Source: Leptasterias polaris (lineage: Eukaryota; Echinodermata; Asteroidea; Forcipulatida; Asteriidae). Taken from it: a stretch of DNA of 64,000 bases. The stretch is taken from positions 248,001 to 312,000 of the forward strand of contig JAZGTN010000006.1 in assembly GCA_037783415.1 (NCBI GenBank), written 5' to 3'. This document shows, piece after piece, positions 45,766-56,719 of the stretch; position 1 is the first letter of the stretch, and the number at the start of each line of letters is the position of its first letter. The notes beneath the pieces were generated by a model, which was given only the letters and a program-made list of their open reading frames with translations, did not search any database and was not told the DNA's origin. The position numbers and the translations under genes are program-made.

Positions 45766-45862
45766 GGGTTAAACAAAGACAAATTTGACCAGAGCGGGAC
45801 TTGAACTTGCGACCCCGGAATAACGTACCGGCCCGCTACCAACTTAGCTATTTTCTTTGTTT
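45766..45862 (-). mobile_element. tRNA-derived SINE head, reverse
   Basis: On the minus strand TAGCTAAGTTGGTAGCGGGC (box A-like) is followed by GGTCGCAAGTTCAAGTCCCG (box B). The flank GTTAAACAAAGACAAA is shared with 55470-55500, a second decayed copy. Different from the Leu-type SINE. Confidence 0.6.
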
Positions 45863-46600
45863 TGTGTACCCAGTCAGTTTCCCTGTGGTATATTTCTTGA
45901 TAAGCCAAAATGATTTCAGCAAAATGTGCCCACTTGCACAACTGTCAAGGTGTGACTGTATTCCTCAAGTTTAGAGTGTGAAGACTGTGTGACAGCATGT
46001 TTACTTCAGTTCACACTTTTTAACGTAATCGTGATTGGGTCTACATGCAAGTGGGGACCGTTATAATCACGATCTAAAGTAAGCATTATTGCGACAAGTT
46101 TTCGTCTATCAATAATGCATAGTGTTTGGTTATAATTATTCTTTAAGTTTGAACAACCTGGGAGGGACTGGAGAATATCTGCCGCCTCTTTAAGTCAAGT
46201 TTGGGTTTTGAAATCTTGAGAGCAGTCCGTCTATATTTACATGGTTTTACAAACTTCAATTTGAGATTGTGGCAATTGAAGATCTTCTCATATCTACATT
46301 TTCATTGAATATAAAAATCATCAGCATTTGATTTGCTTATCGCACGAGATTTTTGAAATAATAACAAATCATTTCGATAGGGTTAAATCTGAAATCTTGA
46401 AATAATTTTGGCCCGATATTTGTAACCTTATAGACAAGGTTAGTATAAATCCGCTCATGATTTCACAAACTTCAATTTGATATTTTTGCAGTTGAAGATC
46501 TTCTCATTTCTACATTTTCATTTTAAGATAAGGCTAGTATAAATTTGCTCATTGTGATCATTAAAAGCCACAGGAACAATACATAACGGTAACATTACTT
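45863..46600. other. no gene; partial local duplication
   Basis: Two similar stretches (about 46240-46320 and 46465-46525) share ACAAACTTCAATTTGA and GAAGATCTTCTCAT. Nothing coding. Confidence 0.4.
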
Positions 46601-46933
46601 AAAGGGACGCATTACCTTCGGATTGGGTTTGGGCTATGAGATTAATACGATTGGAAATTTTTTTTAGAAGTAGAACAAAATAATTTATACAAACATCCCT
46701 CGAAATTGTGTGGTTTTCCTACTGTTTCGTGAACTACGGTCCACCATTTTGTACAACCAAATACTTGACTCCACAAAAATACGGACCGTGTTATAGTTCA
46801 CGAAGTAAAGGGAAAACCACACGATTCCGTAAGATATTTGAGTGAATCATTACATTCTACATCTATTCAACAATAGAAATTTCATAAAAAGTGCATTTTA
46901 TAGGCCAAAGCGCCCGATCCGAAAGGACCCTTT
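46601..46933. mobile_element. MITE-like palindromic element, AAAGGG ends
   Basis: Left AAAGGGACGCATTACCTTCG and right GATCCGAAAGGACCCTTT are imperfect inverted ends. Inside, GTGTGGTTTTCCTACTGTTT (46709-46728) is inverted at 46796-46822. Length about 333 bp, no coding potential. Confidence 0.65.
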
Positions 46934-48370
46934 AAAAATGAATCTATATTCTGATTTTAAGAATACCCTTTCCTAAATAAATCGTTTGGAAAGTCTTTAT
47001 TTTGCCCTATCAAAATATCGTTAAAATCTTGCACGAGATCGAATTTCATTTAAGAGTCCTCGATTTTTAGAGACGGCGACTCTTCTCCATTATAGACGCG
47101 AGCAGAGACGTCTTGCAAGTTGAATAAACCCGACAGTGGGATGTTTGGCAGCAAGACAGTTTGGAGGTTTTGCGGACGGGGGAGCATCCTGCTCCAGTGA
47201 CTGCAAAGGCGGAAGTTTCACGGAAATTGCCAGGATGGAAAAGATGGGCTTACACCCCTCACGACTCAGAATCATAACGATAGATCCGCACCTGTTATCC
47301 CGTCACAGCAATTGGACATATTCCAAATCGTGATCATCTCTACACTCAGTCCACCCTCTGCTAAAAGGCATATTTAATTACATAAATTTGAGAGGGGGAT
47401 CGCACCCCCATCCCCCGCGCATCGACTTCAAAAGAACTACTCGTCACTTCAACAATTGACGTTTCATCATTAATAAGCCAGGGGCTTGAACTTACTTCCT
47501 CAATCCTTAAGAGCCCTTGCTACGATGGAGTGGTTGCCAGCTGGCTTCCGGCGTGTGGTAACCAAACCTTGAAACTAGACGTCCATTCCACTGGTGTCGC
47601 CTCCATTGATGACGAAAGCTTACCTGTAGTAGTGTAACATAAAATAGATAAACTTTGAAAAATAGTCTACCCGGATGTTCTCAGAGGCAAAATCACGCCA
47701 AGTACAGAGTTACTTGTGGGCAGACGTGCTTCTTGCTCCCCGTGAGATCCAACATCACTGAGATCTTCACATGTGCTAGAGCACGAAATAATAATTGCCA
47801 ATATCCCGTGGACCCACCCCCCCCCCCCCCATATCATTTTTTAAACGGAGGTTTTGATAGCCCGAGAGGGGAACAGAGAGATGCAAGTGACGCCTCAAAT
47901 AATATCAAGTGGTGCTTTTGGCGTTAGAGTTTGTGTCAAATATTCATTGACACACTTTTGTCCAGGTTGAATCGTCTTTTAAGAGAGCATTGTGTGTTTT
48001 TTGGTCAAACTTTTCAAAAAATAAGTTCAAACAACTCACTTTTATTTAGGTATATATTATTATAGTGCGCAACTGTTGGGTAATTGGTTGAATAACAAGC
48101 CGATTTATTTGTTTGATGAACGCATAATTCACATCAAAACCGTGCACAGTAAAAAATGTGGACTTTAACATTCGTTATTCCCACTCTAAGATGTAAAGCC
48201 ACACTTCACACTATGAAATGTTACACCGTTAAGTCGGGCAACGGAAGTTTCACATGAAGTCGACCAGTTCACAAGAAAGAAACTGATTTTTTTTCAATTA
48301 CGCTACAATCTCGGTGCAACAGTGTCCGACCATCATTACTCGAGTCCGAGTCATCAACAACGTGGACTGA
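46934..48370. other. no gene seen
   Basis: Frames on both strands overlap at 47090-47333 without motifs. A poly-C run lies at about 47816-47830. Confidence 0.35.
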
Positions 48371-48373
48371 CAT

Positions 48374-48597
48374 TCTTAAAACTCCGGGGTAAGTATTGAC
48401 CCAGATTTCGGGTCTCAGGAGGCCTGACCCGTTTCCGGAAAAGTGGGTAACAAAATAATGTAAGTCAGATTCTGCATTATTTTGACCAATTTCTGGGTCA
48501 TTTTGACCGAGATTCTGGGTTACCCTGTAATGGTTCAGGCACCACGGGACTCCGACCCGGGTCAGTCTTGACCCTGTGACTCTGATGTTTCTACAGT
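48374..48597. mobile_element. 'ACTCCGGGTCAA' inverted-repeat element, copy 2
   Basis: AACTCCGGGGTAAGTATTGA CCC near the left and TTGACCCTGTGACTCTGATG near the right are roughly inverted; internal TTCTGGGTCATTTTGACC blocks match 36197-36425. Confidence 0.5.
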
Positions 48598-50000
48598 GCA
48601 GCCCGATTAACGAGTAGGCCTATAAGGTAACACAACACCGATCTCTTTAGCAAAGGAAACTGTGAAGCGATATCTTCTTCTTATGAAATTAGGTCATGGA
48701 TTCGTAGAAGTAGCACAAAACTTTTAACATACCCATCATCTCGATTAAAAAGTCGACAGAGTAATTTCAAATGACTGTTTGTCGTTATACATCTGTATCA
48801 ATTCCAGCATCTTCTTCACGATTGAGAGATCGTCTAAGATGTGGACCATCCTTCATCTTCATGAGACAAGAGGATGTCTGCGCGTATATTGAACAGGATT
48901 AATGAGAACTAATGACTACCGGTACCTACATTATTCTTGAAGATATCTTTTTTATACAACTTGATAGAGGGTCGTATTATTTCACGGTGCCAATGAAATT
49001 AGACAGGTCTGCACAACACTGGTGCTGTAAACCAACTCATAATGAGGTTATGAGACCTAGATTTCATATCTTCAATGAGGGATGGTAATGGTATCAATAA
49101 ATTAGATTTTGTTCTTCTTCTGCGTCCTGAATTGTTTTCATTTCTTCTGGAAGAGACGAAAATGGGAAATTAAAGGCTTTCGCACGATGATCGACTTTCG
49201 AGTCGCTAAAAGGGCAATTTCACCGTTATCTCATGCTACACTGACTACAGTCATCAGAAATCTGGCAGTGGTTTAATCGAGTTGAAATTGACATTGCGAT
49301 AATAATTCACTCCAGCCAAACTAAAAAACAACAAAAACACACACACAAAAATCCGCGACCATCGTAGAATTATTTTGAGTAACAGGGGGAATTTCTTTTT
49401 GTGTGGTTAGCCTGAAGCTGATCAGCAAAGCCCACTAGGCTACTATTTAATATTAAAAACATACAAAAGTAAATTTGCAATATAGAGCAGAATGTTGCTC
49501 GCACCAACCATTCCCCACTTCCCCGATTGAAGCAATCGTTTCAACCTGTGTCCATCATTAAGAAATCGTTGCGTTCCCGTGAGAAATATTCGAGATTAAA
49601 CGAGAAAAGATTGTGGATCTCTCTAGACGTGAGGCACTTATTTATTTGATTCTTAGTCTCGGATCAAGGCTGACAATCCCCTCACAACAAAAATGAGAAC
49701 AGCACATGCATAATTTGTCGAGGAACATGATTGTTTAAGAATGCCATGAATTGGGTGAATCATCGGACAAACCCCATTAGTTTTCAGAAAACAAATACTC
49801 CAAGATGGTCGTAGTTAAAATACAACAAAAACTGTTCCAAACACGGTCGTAACCCAATTTAATAAAGCTCTTATGCAGGAAATGCTGCTAAGCATTTTTC
49901 AGCTAAGGGAAATAGTCACAAACGCATATACGTTGCCCGGTGATTTGGCTGGTAATCTGGTTCTGCCAAAACAGATTTTTGGGGGCTCAGATTTCAACCA
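48598..50000. other. no gene; one partial repeat
   Basis: 49862-49990 holds a partial 'CTTATGCAGGAAATGCTGCT' repeat of the AGCTGC family with GGTGATTTGGCTGGTAATCT. Rest plain. Confidence 0.35.
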
Positions 50001-50164
50001 GGGCTCAATTTCATAGAGCTGCTTGTTGCTTAAACATAGAAGTTGCCAAGAACAACGAAGTTATGCTAACCAGAATAGGGTTACCAGCTGAATTACCGTT
50101 TACATTTACAAAATAACTGGTATCCTGCTTAGTTTTCCTTATGCAGCTCTATGAAATTGGGCCC
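50001..50164. mobile_element. 'AGAGCTGCTTAAGC' palindromic repeat, best copy
   Basis: Left GGGCTCAATTTCATAGAGCT and right AGCTCTATGAAATTGGGCCC are inverted over about 20 bp; an internal GGTTACCAGCTGAATTACCG lies in the centre. 164 bp. It is the clearest member of a family with at least six copies in the window. Confidence 0.75.
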
Positions 50165-51420
50165 AAATCTTAGGTTAACTAGATGCATGCAAGACGCTGG
50201 GAAAGAATGAAACCAAATCATGGTACAGCCAGCATACCATTGGTCTTTTTGAACATCTGTATTAACCAAAACGAGACTGAGAGAGCAAAACAGTCAGGCC
50301 CTTTTAGGTATAATACGAATTAGTATTCATCAATTTGCACCAGACAATGACTGTAACTGCATCTTTTGTTCAGACTTACAAGCATTCCATAATCAAAACA
50401 TTTTTTGTTCTCTTTTATTCTTATTTTTATTTTTTTGGGGGGTATCAATAACTAGAGTACAGTCTGGAAAGAAATACAATATCAAACCTAACATACTGGG
50501 ATTTGTCATAAGCAGACCCCACTTATAATCTCAACACATCATTCCACATACGGTATATGTGATCCATGAGCTACCAATAGATTACCAATATATTACACGA
50601 TACCACTGCAGTGATCGTGTATTCTCTTTTCGACGAGATGTATAAGACTTTGATTGTAAGGGTTACATACTCGCTTTAAAGGCAATGGAGCAAAGATGTC
50701 GAATGCACGTCTGGATAGAGTTTGGGAAAACTTAGTACCAAAATGATGTATCTATTTTTTAAAAAACATCGTTCAAGACATGACATATATTTCCAGTCTG
50801 GTTTGAAACTAAGTGATCGAAAATCAGAGTAGTATACTTTTCGTTGGTGTGCGTCAAGTTATTTACTTTTGTGCACCTTGCATTGCCCGAAATTAGCCGC
50901 ATGTCCTATACACTTATACTCATTACTGGTTCAATGTTTAGAGCATCGTCTTGCCGCTAACAGATAATTGTGAAAGCGAATGTCATGATACTTGAACTTA
51001 ATTGATCCCTCAAAACCTCGTAAATGACTATATACACAATGGGAGACCTCAGTATGGGCGGAGGTTCGATTAGGCGACCTCCTTTTAACCCACTCGCGAA
51101 GAACCGCTCCAAGCAAGCCACGAAACACTCCACTACTACATACCGTAACGTCTTGAGTATACACCACTCTGGTCTCGACCGAGTGGTGTGCAAATAGCGA
51201 ACAGTCTCAGCTAAACTTCTGGAGAGAGGAAATCAGGGGAAAGAAATCACACACAAAATGTGTCAAGGAAAACAACGACTAATGGCTTGCCTGCCTCATA
51301 ATCTGCGGCCATGTCAAGCTCCATGCTTTTAGATTCCCACGTCATGAAGTGTAATGTTTGTCTTTCGAAAGTATGTTTAGCATAACATAGACCGATCAAA
51401 GATAACACTATTTTAGATAT
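50165..51420. other. no gene seen
   Basis: Non-coding; short minus-strand frames near 50931-51193 have no motifs. Confidence 0.35.
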
Positions 51421-51454
51421 CTTTAAATGTATAGTATGTGCTATTCTAATTGGA

Positions 51455-51795
51455 GTTCAATAAATTCAACGAGTGAAGTTGCTCCCTGCAGTGTTATTCA
51501 CTACACAGAAAGAACGAGTAAAGAGCGAGAGGAGCGGGTAGGACAGGTTGTTAAAACAATAAAGTAGTCCGTCCTTCCGTGTTTTAATATAGAATAATAC
51601 TGCAAATATTACAAAAATGTAGAACTTCTAAAGTGTGGCGTGTGGTATGTCCTATTATCAAATGAAGTTGGGTAAAATCAATGAGTGAAGTCACTTCCTT
51701 GGTGCCCAGTAAGCCATTATAAAGAAACACATTGAGAGTTGTAGCACATGGAGGGGGTGGGACAGGTTGTCGTTAAAATAACAAAGTATATAGCC
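51455..51795. repeat. diverged direct duplication, about 225-bp period
   Basis: CAACGAGTGAAGTTGCTCCC (about 51468) and CAATGAGTGAAGTCACTTCC (about 51680), then GGTAGGACAGGTTGTTAAAA (about 51537) and GGTGGGACAGGTTGTCGTTA (about 51756), show one old direct repeat. Confidence 0.55.
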
Positions 51796-52610
51796 AGTAA
51801 TTCAGTACGTTTTTCAACCACCCTTTTGTCTTTGATTCCTCCGCTCCCCTCTCTCCGCCCCCACCCCCCCCCCCCTTCTCTCTCGTTTATCAAGTGAGCA
51901 ATCAATCCACATGTCTCTTATTTGCTCGAGTTGTGCAAAGATAAGCAAGGTCCCCAGTTGACAACAACCGGACATGCGTCTGTGGATAGCATTGTGTAGC
52001 TATGGCTAATTTAAAAATAGCAATAACAACAGATATTGTTTGGTGTAGATCCTATGCAATGTAAATCTATCGATCAAACAGCTCCTGTTAATCTGACGAG
52101 GTAGAAAGGGGTGCACAAAAGCGTAAGGGGATAGCATTCATAATGAAGATGATATCATCGTGTACTTACGAACTATTAAGATGAAATAATTTTGAGAGAT
52201 GTTTAATAGCTTCATCATTGTACTATTGATTCTTGCCGCTAGTGCGCTGTTGTGATCTATCAGATATTGTTTCTGTGTATGATGACAAGGTGTCCATTGT
52301 GACGGAGATGGCTCTTTTTATATTCTGAATAGTTTTGCAGACATGTTCAATAAATAGTCTTTCAAATGGAAATGAGGTCAGTATTTATAAAATATCCTCG
52401 GAGCGGAACAATCCCAGTCTACAAACACTCAACTCTAGAAACCATACAACCCAACTCCATTATATACGCCTACTGGTGTCTACAGAAGTTCTCCAGTGTT
52501 GCAAATTAAAGATGCCTTGACATGGATGAAACCCAGAGGTAGACGTGGGTCTCTCAAAGAATGACATGTGTTTAATTGAGTTATCTCTTGAGGCTTCCGA
52601 ACAGTGACGT
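51796..52610. other. no gene seen
   Basis: Contains a pyrimidine-rich C run at 51860-51882. Otherwise nothing. Confidence 0.35.
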
Positions 52611-52612
52611 CG

Positions 52613-52985
52613 TGTGCCCCGAAAGCGAGATTGTTTTTCCTACGAACTTTTTGACACCCGCGCATGCGCAATCAATGATTTATTCTAAGGCATGCCTATT
52701 AATGCGTGTAGCCTGTAAGTACATGTAATTAGTGTGTGTACGCGTGTAGTGTATTATCCTGTAAATTTAAACCGAGAAAAAGGGACCTTAAAAATCCTAA
52801 CCCTAACCCTGACACTAACTCTAACCCTTACCCTAACCCAAACCCAAACCCAAACCCTAACCCTAACCCCAACCCTTAAACCCTAACCCTAACCCTCATT
52901 AATATTCACGGCTTATTCGGGAGTAAGTGCGCATGCGCGGTGTCAAAAAGTTCGTATGAAAAAAAATATGGCGCCCCGAAAAGGG
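52613..52985. mobile_element. inverted-repeat element carrying telomere-like repeats
   Basis: Left arm 52642-52670 and right arm 52928-52955 are inverted: ACGAACTTTTTGACACC plus GCGCATGCGCA, identical apart from one extra C. Weaker pairing reaches outward to the CCCCGAAA (52616) and CGCCCCGAAAAGG (52972) blocks. Between them, 52796-52896 is a run of CCCTAA units with variants (CCCAAA, CTCTAA, CCTTAC). No coding capacity. Confidence 0.8.
52796..52896 (-). repeat. interstitial telomeric repeat (TTAGGG)n on minus strand
   Basis: About 16 hexamers of CCCTAA and close variants. Internal to the inverted-repeat element, so not a chromosome end. Confidence 0.9.
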
Positions 52986-53046
52986 GCTTAAGGCTACGCC
53001 CTCCTTCGGTATACACAAAAAACTGTTTTCCAGTTAAAAAGGCAGT

Positions 53047-53280
53047 AAGCAATAAAACAGCTCCTGACAAAAGTAATGTGGCATTACAGCTACATTACTG
53101 TGGCATTACAGCTACATTACTGTGGCATTACATCTTAAAGATATGTTTCCCATTCCCATGCAGAATTTAAGCTTCCTACGATGACTGATTAATGGCAGAA
53201 AAACCGATCAAAGTTTCACACTCAGTTGTCTTGAAACACAATTTTGCAGCTTAAATTCTTTACGCCCTTTCTCCGATAAC
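53047..53280 (+). repeat. dispersed repeat, copy 2 of a diverged pair
   Basis: Same ordered blocks as 13413-13640. Within it, GTGGCATTACAGCTACATTACT is repeated: a 24-bp unit occurs about 2.5 times at 53078-53132. Confidence 0.6.
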
Positions 53281-53526
53281 TCTTGGTGACGTCCTTCTTC
53301 CACGCCCCGACGAGTAGTCTCTTTTACGAAATCAAGCTTACTCAAGCAATTAATAATTCGGTTCCAAGCGAATACCTTTCCCTACACCATATCTATGCTT
53401 GGAGATTGTATCGCCTTGTCAACCGTGGTATTCGCGTAATATTTCGGCGTTATAAAACTCATGTAGGCCCTAATTTCCACGTGTGTAGATAAATATAAAT
53501 GCCCTATTAACTCAAACGCAGACTAA

Positions 53527-53557
53527 TCATTCGTCCCTGAGGACGAATGAGCGAAAC
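53527..53557 (+). repeat. perfect 10-bp hairpin followed by GCGAAAC
   Basis: TCATTCGTCC (53527-53536), loop CTGA, then GGACGAATGA (53541-53550) pairs perfectly. GCGAAAC follows. This resembles the CTGAGGA...GAAAC ends of Penelope-like elements, but a full hammerhead fold is not evident. Confidence 0.5.
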
Positions 53558-53970
53558 CACTTCACCTGTCATTTTGCAATTGTTTTAATAATGGGGTCGA
53601 TGGCAGTACGTGGGAAGGAGGACTGAGGTGTGATTCGCTTTTTAATTATTTCGCAAATTGAGGTTATGAGGCCACTGTATTGTCTACACGCTCTAGCTTA
53701 CATGTACTTAACAAGCACAGTACAGTGGAATATGTCAGAGGTAATGGTCATTTATTCGAAGAGTCAGTTTCCGGGACCAATGCTTCGTTTCGTATCAACG
53801 CGATGAAATTAGCAGTCGCTATGTCAGCCTGGGAAGGGATCTTAAAAGTAAAACAAAATCAAATCAAATCGCATTTTTCATAATCTGAAATATACGCAAT
53901 CTAGGGCTTGTGCGTCATTATAAACCTACAAACGTTTCACAATTTACAGATTAAAAACACACACAAGTCT

Positions 53971-54125
53971 TGGGCCAGTTTCGTGGAGCAGAACACATAA
54001 ACACACAACAATGTGCTAATAAATTATAGCACATCAAGAATTTGCTTAACCAGCCAAAAACATGTTTCAGCAGTAAGTTTGTAACCTCAGATTTTCGCTC
54101 AGCAAATGAACTTTGTCAAAAAAAT
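53971..54125. mobile_element. 'AGAGCTGC' family repeat, decayed copy
   Basis: TGGGCCAGTTTCGTGGAGCA at the left, with GCTTAACCAGCCAAAAACAT and TTTCAGCAGTAAGTTTGTAA inside. The right end is lost. Confidence 0.4.
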
Positions 54126-54483
54126 ATTTTGTGCATAAAGCAATAATGTATGAACAGCGGATAAATGTTTTGTTTTCCCTGTCATTTCCAACCTGTGTGA
54201 CTATTAAAATGAGAGTTCATTGGTCAAGATAGCGCGCTTCATGATTTCTTATTGTGTTGTGGAGTGGGCATAATTTTGTTATACGTCGCATCAAGTCAAC
54301 AAATTGTAGATGGGTAGAAATTGTAGTATAATGTACATTTCTAGCCCGGTCCATTAAAAGATGCAGTTCATGCAAACGTTAAATAACATTACGGTATGTA
54401 CAACAGTTAAAAGTCTTTATATGAAGCCGTATGGCCAATAGAAACCCCACTGAAGCTACACGTCACGAAGAGGAAGTGAATGT

Positions 54484-54590
54484 GATTGGGGCAATGGCTG
54501 CTCGGTTGTTTCCTATTGGTGGATGTCAGTGTGTCGGTGATTGTAATTTTTGTTAGTATAATGCACAACTCTCGCGATTGGAGGTATAAA
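54484..54590 (+). promoter_or_regulatory. candidate promoter of the peptide-precursor gene
   Basis: TATAAA at 54585-54590 in GAGGTATAAACTG. Inverted CCAAT boxes (ATTGG) at about 54486, 54516 and 54577. Transcription would start near 54615, giving a 5' UTR of about 60 bases before the ATG at 54674. An acceptor-like TCTTCTTCCGCAG at 54624-54636 is an alternative reading: the ATG exon may then be spliced to a distant 5' exon. Confidence 0.45.
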
Positions 54591-54673
54591 CTGTATTCCC
54601 AGGCAAGTTGATTGTCAATTTTGTCTTCTTCCGCAGAACGACCAACATCGTCCAACCATCCACATTCAACACA

Positions 54674-54981
54674 ATGTGCCACAAACTACTCGCCACTGCT
54701 GCACTGCTCCTGGTCTTCACCGTATGGACGTGCAACGCAGTCAACTACTACAAACAGAGCAAGGACGCTGACACTTTCAGTCCCCCGTCAAGAAACGCCA
54801 GGCCCCCGGCCCGAAACCAGGATCTCAGCAACGCTCTCTGGATACGGACGCGTGACGCACCAGTCGGAGCAGTCCGCTACCGGTCGCAGATGGACAGACG
54901 GATGGTACCGGCATCGATGCTGTTCGACGACAAACAAGACAAGAGGGACTTTGCCAATGATTTATTTCAATCAGACGAAAG
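54674..54981 (+). CDS. secreted peptide precursor, exon 1
   Basis: Codes residues 1-102 and two bases of codon 103. The ATG at 54674 is chosen because a signal peptide begins exactly there: MCHKLLATAALLLVFTVWTC with cleavage probably after NA (residue 22). The frame continues upstream to 54608 without a better start. The rest has no cysteine and is rich in Arg, Asp and Gln. Dibasic sites are RR (75-76) and KR (90-91). They would release a 13-residue peptide starting MVPASMLF and a 29-residue C-terminal peptide (92-120) that begins DFANDLF. Donor GTGAGT begins at 54982, phase 2. The layout is that of a neuropeptide or peptide-hormone precursor; the family is not recognised. Confidence 0.75.
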
Positions 54982-56573
54982 GTGAGTTCACGAGAAATGC
55001 ACAAAATTTGTAATGATCAGATTACAAGGTAACCTAAACATTTTGATCAAGTTACTTGGATTTAAACTGAATATCATCCATCCCCCTTGGATATTTTCAG
55101 GTCTTTTAGGAAGATTAATATTCGCCGACGTTCATTGTTTTTGTTGTGTGAGGTTAAGGATGAGCTATACGGGGAGTAAGTTTGCACTTGTTTGCTTGTA
55201 GCTCTAAGCATTATGAATTGGATTAACACGTATGGTTTAGTATCGACAATTATCAGGGGAACCCAGATTGTTAAAAGGTTACTTTTTTGTTGGGAATGAT
55301 ACCTTAGGTGAAAATGATACTTATTGGGGGACTGACACTAATAATTCTGTGCAATATAATCTTTAAAATCCTGCCATTCGAATTGTCAAAAAAATAACAG
55401 TAATTTTCTCAATAGCCACAGAGAAAAATTCAAAAATTAAAGACATTTGTAGGAATTTGAGGTTGAACAAAGACAAAAATTACTAGAGCGGGATTTGAAC
55501 CGAAAGTGTTATCTAATTTCTGTCTCTTGAGTTGTGGTGGTTTCATAAAATTGGTTTGCGGTACGCCATTTACATAAAATATCTATTCGAATTTTGTGGT
55601 TAGACATCACTGTTGTTGTGGTTGTGGAAACACTTTTCTTCAGTTGGTGGATTGTGGTACAAGAAATCTCTTTTTGAGTTGCTGTGATTATGTATTGCAG
55701 TCATGTTTGTGGTTATGGTTATCTCTGTTCTTCAGTTGTGGTGGTTTGTGGAACTAAACACCAAGTAGGCCTACATGAAATCTCTTTTTGAGTTGTTGTG
55801 GTTAACCACTGTGGAGCTCTGTTTTTCAGTTGTGGCTTGTGGTATTAAACAACAAGTACAAGAAATTTCTTTTTGAGTTGTGGTTAACACTGTGATGGTC
55901 ATGTTTGTGGTTGTGGTTAACCACCTCAAGTCAAAGAGCGAAGAACTAGAATGTATCCCACCATTTCAAATCCGACTAATCTGAGCAAATTTCAGTGAGA
56001 AACCACAGAACAACGATTTGTTGGTCCCCGATGACCAACACTCGCTGGCAAAAGTTGTGTCTAAACGGAGGAAACAAGTCACGTCAGCTGTCATAGACTA
56101 ACTTTATCATTAAAACTTTAGCCTGGGAAAATTTCGAGAAAATACAAATACATGTTAACAGACCACCTAGGCCTAAACAAAATCTCCATCCTACAATAAT
56201 TGTTCAATCTCAAAATTATAGTTAATAGTTTACCAAGTCAATTTCCCTTGTGGTTTATAACTTGATATTAATAATAATATTAGTCACCATCATACTTGGT
56301 ATTTGTTGTTATCCTCTTTCGGCGCATAATATCTATTTTTTATATCTATATAACTATCGGTTGAAGTTGATGTGACCATGTACCTTGATACATTGGACAT
56401 TTACTGCCACTAGAGCTAGGCTACTGCTTTGTATCATATTCTGTAAAAAAACATGTGCCCAAATTGCAATGCAACTTTCAGAAAGAATTCGAGATACTGT
56501 CACATATTATTTGGTCCATCAGCAGGCCTATTGTTAATCAAGCCAACTGGAATGTTATTCTTTTCTTCTGTAG
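54982..56573 (+). other. intron of the peptide-precursor gene
   Basis: Phase-2 intron of 1,592 bp splitting the last peptide. It contains a decayed tRNA-SINE scrap (55470-55500) and the GT-rich repeat at 55600-55930. Confidence 0.7.
55600..55930. repeat. GT-rich minisatellite in the intron
   Basis: AAATCTCTTTTTGAGTTG recurs at about 55664, 55778 and 55863, each followed by TTGTGGTT-like runs and TTCAGTTGTGG. The period varies from about 86 to 114 bp. Confidence 0.65.
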
Positions 56574-56628
56574 AATGAACAGATTTCGCAGGATCGCTGC
56601 TTTGCTACAAGAACAGGAGGACTTCTAA
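56574..56628 (+). CDS. secreted peptide precursor, exon 2 and stop
   Basis: Acceptor TTTTCTTCTGTAG ends at 56573. One base completes Arg103, then MNRFRRIAALLQEQEDF and TAA at 56626-56628. It forms the C-terminal half of the predicted 29-residue peptide, whose Leu/Ile/Ala and charged residues suit an amphipathic helix, as in ligands of class B receptors (PTH, secretin, CRH types). No glycine donor for C-terminal amidation is present. Full precursor 120 residues. Confidence 0.7.
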
Positions 56629-56707
56629 ACAGCTGGTAGGTTTGCCTTCTATTGTATACTTTCTAGCAAGTCTTATTTGTGTGTGATGTTATACATAGTG
56701 TGGACAT

Positions 56708-56713
56708 ATTAAA
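56708..56713 (+). terminator. possible poly(A) signal ATTAAA
   Basis: 80 bases after the stop, followed by GT-rich sequence. A further 3' UTR intron cannot be excluded, because GTAGGT at about 56636 could act as a donor. Confidence 0.35.
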
Positions 56714-56719
56714 CTTTGG

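Noticed and set aside
47090..47333. Opposed open frames on both strands
   Set aside because: Mutually shadowing frames without motifs.
52796..52896. A chromosome end
   Set aside because: The telomeric run is short, has variants and continues into unique DNA on both sides within an inverted-repeat element.
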